In this document: positions 51,301 to 59,434 of the stretch, one piece after another
How the letters are laid out: every line of letters begins with the position of its first letter
How positions within the stretch are numbered: the stretch's first letter is position 1
Assembly: GCF_036250735.1 (NCBI RefSeq)
Contig: NZ_CP109430.1
Location: 3,968,001 to 4,032,000 of the forward strand
Source: Streptosporangium sp. NBC_01495
Lineage (GTDB): Bacteria > Actinomycetota > Actinomycetes > Streptosporangiales > Streptosporangiaceae
DNA: 64,000 nt
Reading direction: 5' to 3'
Position numbers and translations under genes: made by a program
The notes under the pieces: generated by a model
Database searches by the model: none
What the model saw: only the letters and a program-made list of their open reading frames with translations
Told to the model about the DNA's origin: nothing

Positions 51301-51581
51301 GGGACCCAGCCGCCGGACTGGCGTACGCGTACCGGGCGTACGTTCTGCTCCAGGGTGAGGGTGCCGTCCGGCTTGGCGAAGACCTGGCGGGTCTCCGTAC
51401 GCATCGACTCGATCTCGACCGGCTGCCCGGTGCGGAGGGCCGCCGCGACCGCGGAACTCTCGGTCGCCGGTTGCTCCTGGACGGTCTTTGGCGGCTCTGG
51501 CACATCGTCCGCCCGGGCGGATGTCATCGGAGAGAGTGCTATGATCAACATCGTTGTGAGCAGCCCAGGCAGTACCCGCAT
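48321..51581 (-). CDS. Exported LamG-domain protein
   Basis: A 1086-residue secreted protein. The signal peptide (MRVLPGLLTTMLIIALSPMT, cleavage after ARA) is followed by a region typical of actinobacterial wall-associated proteins (VFAKPDGTLTLEQNVRPVRV, VMPGVDLQVTADVDGFSHVL) and a DNRLRE-like part (FFQMNTGSTIHDKQIIKGTL). Two LamG/concanavalin-like jelly rolls end the protein, starting at GHWKLDEGQGTVAADSV and GHWELDEESGLSAADASG, each with a WTHLTGVYD or WTHIAGVYD core and a GDVDEVRVYGR or GTVDDVRAYDG end. ATG 51581 has GCGAGGA. The RHS gene begins 49 bp downstream, so the two are probably an operon and may act together at the surface. Confidence 0.88.
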   Translation of the reverse strand: MRVLPGLLTTMLIIALSPMTSARADDVPEPPKTVQEQPATESSAVAAALRTGQPVEIESMRTETRQVFAKPDGTLTLEQNVRPVRVRQSGGWVPVDTTLRLNPDGTVSPAAAAVGLTFSGGGGVPLAKLSRGAKSLELGWQGTLPKPTLKGDTATYAEVMPGVDLQVTADVDGFSHVLVVKSRAAAASMTELTFPLSVSGLSVESDKAGNIEAVDRNEGTIFTAPTPKMWDSEGITSPQALKEGRSPEAREATMGVELTGRQLRLKPDRKMMTDPKTRFPVYLDPYFSAARNAWTAVWSNWPGSNYLNSSDVARTGHVDSQKNRSFFQMNTGSTIHDKQIIKGTLRTYETWSYSCSARKVEAWATNPISKSTTWNKQPTWVRLLSTVNVAKGWGPSCMPGGVEFDVTSQVVDAAAKKWPNLTIGLRATSETDVYAWKKFKNNPSLVIEYNSLPANPVAADAWSDPGGPCVSGDARPIISTATPKLWAKLKDVDNSVRGRFEWYNAAGVKTGEYLTATGSTGTAFYATIPLSLYSDGALIRWRARAEDGKANSAWSPWCEATVDATAPGREPEISSPQYAENTWSDGVGLPGTFTFAPNGVPDVAAYVWGLDSAPKAEVAPGQDGNATIAVTPRHDGPNVLSVRSKDRAGQLGPIRTYVFNVNAGKGPSGHWKLDEGQGTVAADSVAAHPATLYGATWTSGRTGTALKLAGTYAQTSGPVVDTGRNFTVSAWARLTGTAASATAVTQEGGRTGAFSLQYVKANDRWALTVAGSDTDGAPAVRALSSAAPRLNEWTHLTGVYDSAAGQISLYVNGKLESTVAVTPPWNATGPLTIGRGKVNGAASDHWSGDVDEVRVYGRALFADEITDLVNSAATLVGHWELDEESGLSAADASGRATAATLSGAASWTSGWLDGALALDGVNGYAQTTAPVVNTRNGFTVAAWTQLDYLPTRDTTAVAQPGSRAAGFQLGFDKEQGRWTLGMATADTDTAALVRTRSDDIPNPLEWTHIAGVYDPLAGQLRVYVNGRLSTTTVTNHLSAWNAAGPLQLGRTKTAGVFTGFWPGTVDDVRAYDGVLSAEQIAQLAAQ

Positions 51582-51951
51582 ACGTCCTCGCCCAAGGTAA
51601 GCAGGAGTTACGCGCGGGACGGACCACCTGCCCGGCGTCTCCACGATCTCCGAGTGATGATCGAATCTTCACTCGACCCCAACCGTTCGTCCAGAGTTTT
51701 GGTCATTCTTCTTAAAGATTTCTTCAGGGATCTGAGTGGTGTGAAGATATCCGCCAGATGAGCGATGTCTCCGTCACTCCCTGCTCATGCCCACATCCGA
51801 TCAAGGAGACTGAGCGGCGGCACAGTAACCAGCCGACGAACGCGAACGTATCGGACGCGAACATGAGCGCGAAAATCATGCCCGGACGACCTGATCCGCG
51901 AATCTTCGATCAAGGGACTCCTCTTTCGCGACATCCCCGACCTGGTGCGGC
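51582..51951. other. Upstream region of the LamG gene, no gene seen
   Basis: About 370 bp with lower GC than the surroundings (for example 51700-51760 with TTTTGGTCATTCTTCTTAAAG). It should hold the promoter of the LamG-RHS operon, but I cannot point to hexamers. No frame on either strand looks like a protein. The right end abuts an IS3 relic. Confidence 0.4.
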
Positions 51952-52044
51952 GTGACTTCCGAGGCCGAACGGGCGGTGTTCGCCTGTATCGAGGGGTTCT
52001 ACAATCCCCACAGCCACTCCGCCAACGGCCACCTCGGGGGTTGA
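51952..52044 (+). pseudogene. IS3-family transposase OrfB C-terminal relic
   Basis: The plus strand reads AERAVFACIEGFYNPHSHSA followed by NGHLG and a stop, the characteristic end of IS3 integrase-type transposases (usually IEGFYNxxRRHSALGYLSP). Everything upstream of the last 27 residues, including the DDE catalytic core, is gone. Confidence 0.8.
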
Positions 52045-52081
52045 TCCGAGGGCGAGTGGCCCCGAAGCATGGTGCCATCCG

Positions 52082-52119
52082 CCTGTCTCTGGCAGACGAT
52101 CTCCATCGCCAGAGACAGG
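52082..52119 (-). terminator. Terminator-like hairpin after the ligase gene
   Basis: A perfect 12-bp stem CCTGTCTCTGGC (52082-52093) with GCCAGAGACAGG (52108-52119), 14-base loop, 30 bp beyond the ligase stop on the minus strand. It may instead be part of the adjacent IS3 remnant. Confidence 0.65.
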
Positions 52120-52148
52120 ACATGAGTGAGCTCGGATGCACGCCCTGG

Positions 52149-54242
52149 TCAGATGAACGGGCCGATGAGGCCGGCGAACTCCTCCGGGCCGACGATCCGC
52201 AGACCCAGGCTCTCGGCCTTGGCACGCTTGGAGCCCGCCTTCTCCCCGGCCACCAGCAGTGACGTCTTCGCCGAGACGCTGGAGGAGGATTTGCCTCCGG
52301 CGCGTTCGATCAGCTCGTTCATCTGGTTGCGGGTCAGCGCCTCCAGCGCCCCGCTCATCGCGCCGGTGACCACGATGGACATCCCGGCCAGCGGCAGTTC
52401 GGACGCGCCGCCCGGCTCGGCACCGGCATCGGCGGTGCCGGTGTCAGGGGCGGCGGGTGGCGTCCAGCCGGGCTCGGTCATGGTGACCCCGGCCGCGACC
52501 AGCCTGTCGATGAGCGGCGCGAGCTCGGCCAGCTCGGCCACCACCGACGGCGACTTCTTCGGGCCGATGCCCTCGACCGCCTCGATCGCCTCGGCGTCGG
52601 CCGCGCGGATGGCGTCCATGCTGCCGAAGTGGCGGGCGATGCGGCGGCTCATGGAGCGGCCGGTGCCGCGCACGCCCAGCGCGCAGAACACTCTGCTGAG
52701 CGGTTGGGCCTTGGCCCGCTCGATGGCGGCGAGCAGGTTGTCGGTGCTGGTCTCGCCCATTCGCTCCAGGCCCAGCACCTGCTCGCGGGTCAGGTAGAAC
52801 AGGTCGGCGAAGTCGGCGATCAGCCCGGCGTCCAGCATCTGCTGGATGCGGTTCTCGGCCAGGCCCTCGATGTCGAGCTGGTCGCGGCCGGCGGCGTAGC
52901 CGATGGAGGCGATCACCCGGCAGGCGCGCCCGCGCACGCACCGCCACCGCTCCTGCGAGGCGTCGATCTCGTCACCGCACAGCGGGCAGACCTGCGGGAT
53001 CGGGATCGGCCGCTCGTCGCCGGTGCGCAGGTGCACGACCGGCGCCTCGACCCGGGGGATCACGTCGCCGGCCTTGTAGACGACCACGGAATCGCCGAGC
53101 ATCAGGCCCCGGCGGGTGATGTCGGCGACGTTGTGCAGAGTGGCGTAGGTGACGGTGCTGCCGTCGAGCACAACCGGCTCCAGCACGGCGCGCGGGGCGA
53201 TGATGCCGCTGCGGCCGACGTTCCACTCGACGTCGAGCAGTTTGGTGATCTTCTCGGTGGCGGGCAGCTTGTAGGCGATCGCCCACCGGGGCGCGCGGGT
53301 GCCGAAGCCGGCCTGTGCCTGATCGGCGGCGAGATCACACTTGATCACGATGCCGTCGATGCCGAAGGGCAGCTCGGCCCGCTTGGCGGCGATCTGCTCG
53401 ACCCGCTCCTGGATCTGCTCCAGGGTGGTGGCGACGATCCCGCCGACGTCGGTGACGGCCGGGGTCTGCGCCCCCTGCGCGGCGACCCACGCCATGACCT
53501 CGCTGTGCGGCGACTCGCGCAGCCGCACCGCCGGCTCGGAGACGTCGTCGGGGTACGGCAGCGCGCCGTAGCCGAAGAACGTCAGCTCGCACACATACGG
53601 CCGGTCCTGGGCGCGCAGCGTGCCGGCGGCTGCGCTGCGCGGGTTGGCGAACGTGGTGCCGTCGTGTGCCTGGCGCTTGGCGCACGCCTGCTCGAACTGC
53701 GACGCGGTCATCATCACCTCGCCGCGCAGCTCCACCGTGACCGGCTCGGCCAGCCGGTCGGGCAGTCCCACGATGGTGCCGATCGCGTGGCTCACGTCCT
53801 CACCCTTGGTGCCGTCACCCCGGGTGACCAACTGCACCAGCCGCCCGCCGCGGTATCGCGCGGCGATCGCCAGCCCATCAAGCTTCGGCTCCACGCTCCA
53901 CTCCGTGACCGGCCTGCCCAGCCTGCGTTCCAGCGACGCGGCCCAGTCGGCCAGTTGCTCGGCGCTGAAGACGTTGTCCAGGCTCAGCATCGGCACCGTG
54001 TGCGGCACGTCGCCGACCACCGCGCCACCGGCCACCTTGCCCGTCGGCGAGGACGGCAGCACCTCGTCGGGATGCTCGGCCTCATACGCCTGAATGCCCC
54101 GGACCAGCCGGTCGTAGGCGTCGTCGTCCAGAGTGGACGTGCCGTCTCCGTAATAAGCGGCGGCGGCGTCCAGGGCGAGCTGAACGGCTTCGGTGTAGGC
54201 AGTCTGATCAGCAAAGAGAGTGCTGGGGGGCGCGTCGGTCAT
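52149..54242 (-). CDS. ligA: NAD-dependent DNA ligase
   Basis: A 697-residue ligase with all family modules: the N-terminal Ia domain, the adenylation motif [10 protein letters not shown] (Lys about residue 120), [33 protein letters not shown], then the oligonucleotide-binding fold and a four-Cys zinc finger (CPLCGDEI to RGRAC). HhH motifs ([27 protein letters not shown]) and a C-terminal BRCT domain ([30 protein letters not shown]) follow. It is complete and probably functional. Actinomycetes already carry a chromosomal ligA, and this copy sits among accessory genes, so it may be a second ligase; the window alone cannot show this. Confidence 0.93.
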   Translation of the reverse strand: MTDAPPSTLFADQTAYTEAVQLALDAAAAYYGDGTSTLDDDAYDRLVRGIQAYEAEHPDEVLPSSPTGKVAGGAVVGDVPHTVPMLSLDNVFSAEQLADWAASLERRLGRPVTEWSVEPKLDGLAIAARYRGGRLVQLVTRGDGTKGEDVSHAIGTIVGLPDRLAEPVTVELRGEVMMTASQFEQACAKRQAHDGTTFANPRSAAAGTLRAQDRPYVCELTFFGYGALPYPDDVSEPAVRLRESPHSEVMAWVAAQGAQTPAVTDVGGIVATTLEQIQERVEQIAAKRAELPFGIDGIVIKCDLAADQAQAGFGTRAPRWAIAYKLPATEKITKLLDVEWNVGRSGIIAPRAVLEPVVLDGSTVTYATLHNVADITRRGLMLGDSVVVYKAGDVIPRVEAPVVHLRTGDERPIPIPQVCPLCGDEIDASQERWRCVRGRACRVIASIGYAAGRDQLDIEGLAENRIQQMLDAGLIADFADLFYLTREQVLGLERMGETSTDNLLAAIERAKAQPLSRVFCALGVRGTGRSMSRRIARHFGSMDAIRAADAEAIEAVEGIGPKKSPSVVAELAELAPLIDRLVAAGVTMTEPGWTPPAAPDTGTADAGAEPGGASELPLAGMSIVVTGAMSGALEALTRNQMNELIERAGGKSSSSVSAKTSLLVAGEKAGSKRAKAESLGLRIVGPEEFAGLIGPFI

Positions 54243-54366
54243 GATCCCATCATCGCGTCAGGCACCGACAATTTTCGGCTCGCGGAACGCGACCCCGAAT
54301 CGGAGCATCCCTCCCGAGCGCGGCCGCGGACGAGGGCCGCACCGGCCGGTTCGTCGCCTCAGCCGA

Positions 54367-55401
54367 TCAGCAGGATCTGGTCGGCGGCGCGACCGACTCC
54401 CGGTGTCTCACCGGCATGGTGACCCGGTGCACCTGGCCGGGTTCGGTCTCTTCGCCCATCTGGGCGAACAACACCTCCACCGCCTTGCGTCCCAGTTCGT
54501 AGTGCGGCAATGCCACGGTTGTCAGCTTGGGCCGCATCCACGACGCGATGGGGTGGTCGTCGAACGACACCACTGACACATCCTCGGGAACCGAGAGCCC
54601 GGCGTCGCTCAACGCCTGGTAGGCGCCCAGAGCCAGCCGGTCGTTGAGGCAGATCAGCGCCCGGGGCCGGTGGTCGGCGAGCAGGGACCGGGTCGCTGCC
54701 AGGCCTTCTTCGGGTTGCCAGTCGGCGCAGACGCGGGCTCCGGCGATCCTCAGGTCGGCCTCCTCGATGCCGGTCAGGCGTTCCACCGCCGCGACGCTGG
54801 TGGCGGGCACGTCGCGCGACCTCGGTCCGGCCCCGATCAGGTAGACGTCCTCGTGGTGGCCCGCCTCCAGGAGCACCCGGGCCGCCGAGCGACCGGCTTC
54901 GACCTCGTCGGGCACGATCGACGGCAGGGCGGAGGCCGGCTTGGGCAGTGCGTTGAGCAGCACGGCGGGGCCGATGTCCTTCGGGACCTTGATCGTCCGG
55001 GTGTACATGGCGGCCAGGATGATGCCGTCGACCTGGCGGTCCTGCATGGCGTGCAGCAGGCCGCGCTCCAGCTCGGGATCGCCCTCGGTCTCACCGATGA
55101 ACAACATCACGCCGCGTTCGCGGGCGGCCTCCAGAGCGCCCTTGATCATGTCTCCGGCGAGGCGGGATGTCGCGACGGTGTCGGAGACGAAGCCGATCGT
55201 CCGGCTCGTTCCGGTCCGCAATCCGACGGAGACCGCGTTCGGGCGATAGCCCAACTCGTCCGCCGCACGCAGTACCCTCTGCTCGACGTCGTGGGAAATG
55301 CGCAGCTCACGGCCCCTGCCCGTCATCACGAGCGAGGCGGTGGTACGGGACACTCCGGCCGCCTGGGCCAGATCGGCCAAGGTGACCCGACGTCGACTCA
55401 C
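54367..55401 (-). CDS. LacI-family repressor of the fructoside operon
   Basis: A 344-residue regulator: an N-terminal LacI HTH (VTLADLAQAAGVSRTTASLV) followed by the periplasmic-binding-like sensor (TIGFVSDTVATSRLAGDMIK, IILAAMYTRTIKVPKD, DVSVVSFDDHPIASWMRPKL). GTG 55401 has TTGGAGG seven bases upstream, which makes it a better start than the ATG at 55419. It is divergent from the transport operon, and a LacI-like palindrome lies at 55478-55493. The effector is probably an imported fructoside or its phosphate. Confidence 0.9.
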   Translation of the reverse strand: MSRRRVTLADLAQAAGVSRTTASLVMTGRGRELRISHDVEQRVLRAADELGYRPNAVSVGLRTGTSRTIGFVSDTVATSRLAGDMIKGALEAARERGVMLFIGETEGDPELERGLLHAMQDRQVDGIILAAMYTRTIKVPKDIGPAVLLNALPKPASALPSIVPDEVEAGRSAARVLLEAGHHEDVYLIGAGPRSRDVPATSVAAVERLTGIEEADLRIAGARVCADWQPEEGLAATRSLLADHRPRALICLNDRLALGAYQALSDAGLSVPEDVSVVSFDDHPIASWMRPKLTTVALPHYELGRKAVEVLFAQMGEETEPGQVHRVTMPVRHRESVAPPTRSC

Positions 55402-55439
55402 GGCAGAGACCTCCAACATTCCAACCGAGTTACGGGGCC

Positions 55440-55493
55440 TTGACACCGTCGGATGCGTGCGGTGAGACTATCGCATCGCTAATCCGATTTAGC
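55440..55493 (+). promoter_or_regulatory. Promoter with LacI operator before the fructoside operon
   Basis: The -35 TTGACA (55440-55445) is followed after 18 bp by GAGACT (55464-55469). Then comes the LacI-type palindrome GCTAATCCGATTTAGC (55478-55493), which matches at 6 of 8 half-site positions. The operator covers the expected transcription start and lies 15 bp before the ATG at 55509. Confidence 0.65.
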
Positions 55494-55508
55494 AAAGGGA
55501 GACGCACT

Positions 55509-56870
55509 ATGTCTCATCGAGTTCACTCCCGCCGGAGCCGCGTGGCGATGGTGGTCATCCTGGGGGGAAGCCTGGCCGCCGCCTGCGCGGCGCCGGGAAG
55601 CGGCACCGCGCAGCCGACGGCCGCCGCGTCGTCGTTGTCGGCCGCGCCTACCTGCGGCACCGCGCCGGTGACGTTGAAGGGCTACTTCGAAACGGGATTC
55701 CCCCTGCCCAAGGCGCTCACCACGGAGTTCACCAAGCAACATCCGAACGTCACCTGGGACATCCGCGAGGACCAGTTCGCGGTGATCACCCAGAACGCCC
55801 CGCGCGTGCTGGCCGACGACCCGCCGGACCTCATGCGCCTGCCCCAGGTCTCCGAACTGGTCAAGAACAACCTGCTCAAGAACCTCGACGGGTACGCCAA
55901 GGTCTACGGCTGGGACAAGTGGCCCGCCTCCCAGCTCGAACAGATGCGCCTGGCGCCCGGCGGCGCCGTGCGGGGTGAGGGCTCCCTCTACGCCATGGGC
56001 CTGAACTTCTCCATGACCGGCGTGTTCTACAACAAGAAGCTGGCCGAGCGGATCGGCATGACCGCTCCGCCGGAGACCCTCGCCGACCTCGACGCCGCCC
56101 TGGCCAAGGCCAAGGACGCGGGCCTGGTCCCGATCGCCCAGTTCAACGGCGGTGCGACCGGCGGCCTGGCCTTCCCGCTCCAGGACCTGATGGCCTCCTA
56201 CGGCCCGTCGGCGCCGATCAACGACTGGATCTACCAGAAGTCCGGCGCGACCATCGACACCCCGGCCAACCTCCAGGCGACCCAGCACCTGGAGAAGTGG
56301 ATCAAGGCCGGATACTTCTGGAAGGACGTCAACGCCGTCGACTACGCCACGATGATGAGCCGCTTCATCGACGGCGACGGCCTGTTCATGTTCAACGGCG
56401 ACTGGGAGTCGGGCAACCTCGACAAGAAGATGGCGGGCGACATCGGCTTCTTCCTGATGCCACCGGCCCAGGCCGGCGGCAAGCGGGCCACCATGTCGGC
56501 CCCGCTGGCGTTCGGCATCGGGGCGAACGCCAAGAACGCCGACTGCGCCGCCGAGTTCCTCGACTGGGTCGCCACCGACACGCAGGCGCGCACGATCGGC
56601 GTCGAGGTCGGCGGTTCCCACCCGATGGGCCCGGCCGACGGGTCGATGCCGCCGGTGGCGGAGGGCAGCGTCACCCAGAGCACCCTGGCGGCGGGCGCGC
56701 AGATCGCGAAGGACAACGGCGCGATGGACTTCATCGCCAACGCCACCGGCGCGATCTACGCCAAGAGCTGGACCCCCAACCTGCAGAAGCTGGTGGGCGG
56801 GGAGCAGACCCCCGAAGGCCTGCTCAAGAGCGTGCAGGCCGACTACCAGAGCCAGGTCAAGGGAGGCTGA
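55509..56870 (+). CDS. Sugar-binding lipoprotein of an ABC importer
   Basis: A 453-residue extracellular solute-binding protein, carbohydrate uptake-1 type. The signal peptide ends at the lipobox SLAAACA near residue 24. The mature part has PVTLKGYFETGFPLPKAL, LADDPPDLMRLPQVSELVKN, GLNFSMTGVFYNKKL and FIDGDGLFMFNGDW, typical of class B sugar-binding proteins. ATG 55509 has AAAGGGA at 55495-55501. First gene of a five-gene run with both permeases, a fructokinase and a GH68 enzyme, so fructosides, sucrose or short fructans are the likely cargo. No ATPase is encoded here; a shared MsiK-type ATPase elsewhere is presumably used. Confidence 0.88.
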   Translation: MSHRVHSRRSRVAMVVILGGSLAAACAAPGSGTAQPTAAASSLSAAPTCGTAPVTLKGYFETGFPLPKALTTEFTKQHPNVTWDIREDQFAVITQNAPRVLADDPPDLMRLPQVSELVKNNLLKNLDGYAKVYGWDKWPASQLEQMRLAPGGAVRGEGSLYAMGLNFSMTGVFYNKKLAERIGMTAPPETLADLDAALAKAKDAGLVPIAQFNGGATGGLAFPLQDLMASYGPSAPINDWIYQKSGATIDTPANLQATQHLEKWIKAGYFWKDVNAVDYATMMSRFIDGDGLFMFNGDWESGNLDKKMAGDIGFFLMPPAQAGGKRATMSAPLAFGIGANAKNADCAAEFLDWVATDTQARTIGVEVGGSHPMGPADGSMPPVAEGSVTQSTLAAGAQIAKDNGAMDFIANATGAIYAKSWTPNLQKLVGGEQTPEGLLKSVQADYQSQVKGG

Positions 56871-56871
56871 G

Positions 56872-57762
56872 GTGAAGGCGGCCGTGAAACGGCGGAGCGG
56901 GTCGAGATGGGTCGGCTGGTTGTTCGTGCTGCCCGCGGCCGCGTTCTACGTCGTGTTCGTGATCCAGCCGCTGGCCATGACGGTGCAGTACTCCCTCTAC
57001 AGGTGGGACGGCATCGGCGTGGCCACCTGGACCGGGGTGCAGAACTACCTGCGGGTCTTCACCGACCCCGACCTGTTCGCCTCGATCCTCAACGCGGTGA
57101 AGCTGATCGTGTTCTTCAGCGCGGTCCCGGTCGTGCTCGGGCTGGTCATCGCGGCGACGATCCGTCGCATCGCCACCAGCCGCCTGGCTCTGGTGGCCCG
57201 CACGGTCATCTTCCTGCCGCAGGTCATCCCGCTGGTCGCGGCCGGGATCACCTGGAGCTGGCTGTTGTCCTCGACCGGGCTGGTGAATCAGATCCTCACG
57301 TCCATCGGACTGGAGAAGATCACCCGTGCCTGGCTGGGCGACTTCTCGACGGCCCTGCCGGCAGTTGGGGTGATCGGCGCCTGGGTGCTCCTGGGACTGT
57401 GCACGCTCCTGATGCTGGCCGGGATGAGCAAGATCGACCCAGCCCTGTACGAGGCCGCGCGCCTCGACGGCGCCGGCCCGTTCCGGGAGTTCTTCTCGAT
57501 CACCCTGCCCAGCCTGCGGCAGGAGATCGGGGTCTGCGTCACCGTCACGGTCGTGGCCGCGCTGGCCAGCTTCGACATCGTCTACATCTCGACCCAGGGC
57601 GGGCCCGGCAACGCCAGCATGGTGCCCGGCCTGGAGATCTACTACCTGGCCTTCTCCGAACGCCAGGTCGGCCTCGCCTCGGCCCTCGCGGTGGTCCTCA
57701 CCGTGCTGGTGATCGCGTGCGCCCTGCCGATCCAGTGGCTCACCAGGGAACGTAAATCATGA
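56872..57762 (+). CDS. Sugar ABC permease, MalF-like
   Basis: A 296-residue permease with six hydrophobic segments (first WVGWLFVLPAAAFYVVFVI). The EAA loop reads YEAARLDGAGPFREFFSITL, the coupling signature of carbohydrate importers. GTG 56872 has GGGAGG at 56861-56866, inside the end of the preceding gene. Its stop overlaps the next ATG (ATGA). It forms a heterodimer with the next permease. Confidence 0.92.
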   Translation: MKAAVKRRSGSRWVGWLFVLPAAAFYVVFVIQPLAMTVQYSLYRWDGIGVATWTGVQNYLRVFTDPDLFASILNAVKLIVFFSAVPVVLGLVIAATIRRIATSRLALVARTVIFLPQVIPLVAAGITWSWLLSSTGLVNQILTSIGLEKITRAWLGDFSTALPAVGVIGAWVLLGLCTLLMLAGMSKIDPALYEAARLDGAGPFREFFSITLPSLRQEIGVCVTVTVVAALASFDIVYISTQGGPGNASMVPGLEIYYLAFSERQVGLASALAVVLTVLVIACALPIQWLTRERKS

Positions 57763-58583
57763 TCTTCGATCGTCGTGAGGCCTGGACCGGCCGGGTGCTG
57801 CTGCTGGTGCTGATGGCGGCCACGCTGATGCCGTTCGTCAGTCTCCTCGTCACCGCGCTCCACCCCTCGGGCAGCTACCCGCTGGGTCTCGAATGGCCCG
57901 ACGACCCGCAGTGGGGCAACTTCGTCACCGCGTTCACCGCCGCCCGGATGACCGAGCTGCTCAAGTCCAGCGTGCTGATCGTGCTCGGGGTGGTGCCGAT
58001 CTCGCTGGTCGTGGCCACCATGGCCGGATTCGCCATCGGGCACCTGCGCATGCCCGGGCGGCGGTTCGTCTTCGTGGCGTTCCTGCTGGGGCTGACGTTG
58101 CCGTTCGAGGGCATCATCACACCGCTCTACTACCTCGTGCGCGACATGGGCGTGCTGAACACCCGGTGGGCGATCATCCTGCCGCTGATCGGGCTGTTCA
58201 TGCCGTTCTCGGTGTTCTGGATGCGGGCCCACTTCGTGAACATGCCCGAGGAACTGTCCGAAAGCGCCCGCATCGACGGCGCCGGGACCTGGCAGCTCTT
58301 CTGGCGGGTGCACGTGCCGCTGGCCGCCCCGGCGACCTCGTCGCTGGCGATCCTGCTGTTCCTGTGGACCTGGAACCAGTTCCTGCTGGCCATCGTGCTG
58401 GTCGACGACCCGCTGCAACGCACCATGTCCGGGGCTCTGGGGGCCTTCCAGGGACAGTGGGGCACCGACATCCCGCTGCTGTGCGCGGGCTCGCTGCTCA
58501 TCCTGACACCCACGCTCGCGGTGTTCCTGATCTTCCAGCGGCGTTTCGTCACGGCCCTGCTTCAGGGTTCACTGAAGGGATGA
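57759..58583 (+). CDS. Sugar ABC permease, MalG-like
   Basis: A 274-residue permease with six membrane segments and the EAA loop ESARIDGAGTWQLFWRVHVP. It is overlapped by 4 bp with the MalF-like gene and by 3 bp (ATGACC) with the start region of the kinase gene, so all are translationally coupled. It is the second membrane half of the importer. Confidence 0.92.
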   Translation: MIFDRREAWTGRVLLLVLMAATLMPFVSLLVTALHPSGSYPLGLEWPDDPQWGNFVTAFTAARMTELLKSSVLIVLGVVPISLVVATMAGFAIGHLRMPGRRFVFVAFLLGLTLPFEGIITPLYYLVRDMGVLNTRWAIILPLIGLFMPFSVFWMRAHFVNMPEELSESARIDGAGTWQLFWRVHVPLAAPATSSLAILLFLWTWNQFLLAIVLVDDPLQRTMSGALGAFQGQWGTDIPLLCAGSLLILTPTLAVFLIFQRRFVTALLQGSLKG

Positions 58584-58585
58584 CC

Positions 58586-59434
58586 ATGTACGGAGCGGTC
58601 GAGGCCGGCGGCACGAAATGGGTGTGCGCGCTCGCCGACACCGACGGAAGGATCGTGGCCACCGAGGTGGTCCCGACGACGACCCCCGACGAGACCATCC
58701 CGGCCGCCGTCGGCTTCTTCCGCCGCCATCCCGCCCCGGCGGCGGTCGGCGTCGCCACCTTCGGGCCGGTCGACCTGGCGGCCGGGCGCATCACCACCAC
58801 CCCCAAACCCGGCTGGTCGGGCACCGACATGGTGACGCCCTTCCGGGAGGGGCTCGGGGTGCCGGTCGGCCTCGACACCGACGTCAACGGTGCCGCCATC
58901 GGTGAGCTGCGCCACGGCGCCGGGCGGGGGCTGCACACGCTCGCCTACATGACCGTCGGCACCGGCATCGGGGTCGGCGTGATCGTCGGCGGGCGCCCGC
59001 TGCACGGGCGCACCCACCCCGAGGCCGGGCACATGCGGGTGCCCCACGACACCACGCGCGATCCCTTCCCCGGCGTGTGCCCCTTCCACGGCGACTGCCT
59101 CGAAGGGCTGGCCTCGGGGACGTCGATGCGGCGGCGCTGGGGGCGGCCCGCGCAGGAACTGGAGGATGGCGAACCCTGGGAACTGGAGGCGGAGTATCTG
59201 GCGCTGGCCGTGCACAACCTGGCCGCCGTCGTGTCCCCGCAGGCGGTGATCATCGGCGGCGGGGTCGGCGGCCGGCCCGGCCTGCTCGGCCTGGTCCGGG
59301 CCCGCGCCACCGAACTGGCCGGCGGCTATCCCCTGGACACCGTCATCACCGCGCCGGGGCTCGGAAATCTGTCCGGGATCACCGGCGCGGTGGAACTGGC
59401 CCGAGCGGCCCTGAGCGGAAACGAGAACGAGTGA
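58586..59434 (+). CDS. ROK-family fructokinase
   Basis: A 282-residue sugar kinase. The phosphate-binding start GAVEAGGTKWVCALAD, the core VGTGIGVGVIVGGRPLHG and the zinc-site segment HPEAGHMRVPHD ... CPFHGDCLEGLASG match bacterial ROK fructokinases, which have this Cys/His arrangement, rather than glucokinases. ATG 58586 has GAAGGGA at good spacing; ATG 58580 overlaps the preceding stop. It probably phosphorylates fructose released by the GH68 enzyme. The stop overlaps the next GTG (GTGA). Confidence 0.88.
   Translation: MYGAVEAGGTKWVCALADTDGRIVATEVVPTTTPDETIPAAVGFFRRHPAPAAVGVATFGPVDLAAGRITTTPKPGWSGTDMVTPFREGLGVPVGLDTDVNGAAIGELRHGAGRGLHTLAYMTVGTGIGVGVIVGGRPLHGRTHPEAGHMRVPHDTTRDPFPGVCPFHGDCLEGLASGTSMRRRWGRPAQELEDGEPWELEAEYLALAVHNLAAVVSPQAVIIGGGVGGRPGLLGLVRARATELAGGYPLDTVITAPGLGNLSGITGAVELARAALSGNENE

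Noticed and set aside
48724-51672. A 982-residue minus-strand frame inside the LamG gene
   Set aside because: Same strand but a different frame from the LamG protein, Arg/Gly/Pro-rich, and no start context; the LamG frame has clear domains.
54243-54366. Small gene between ligA and the LacI gene
   Set aside because: Only 124 bp, no start with a ribosome site and no gene-like frame.
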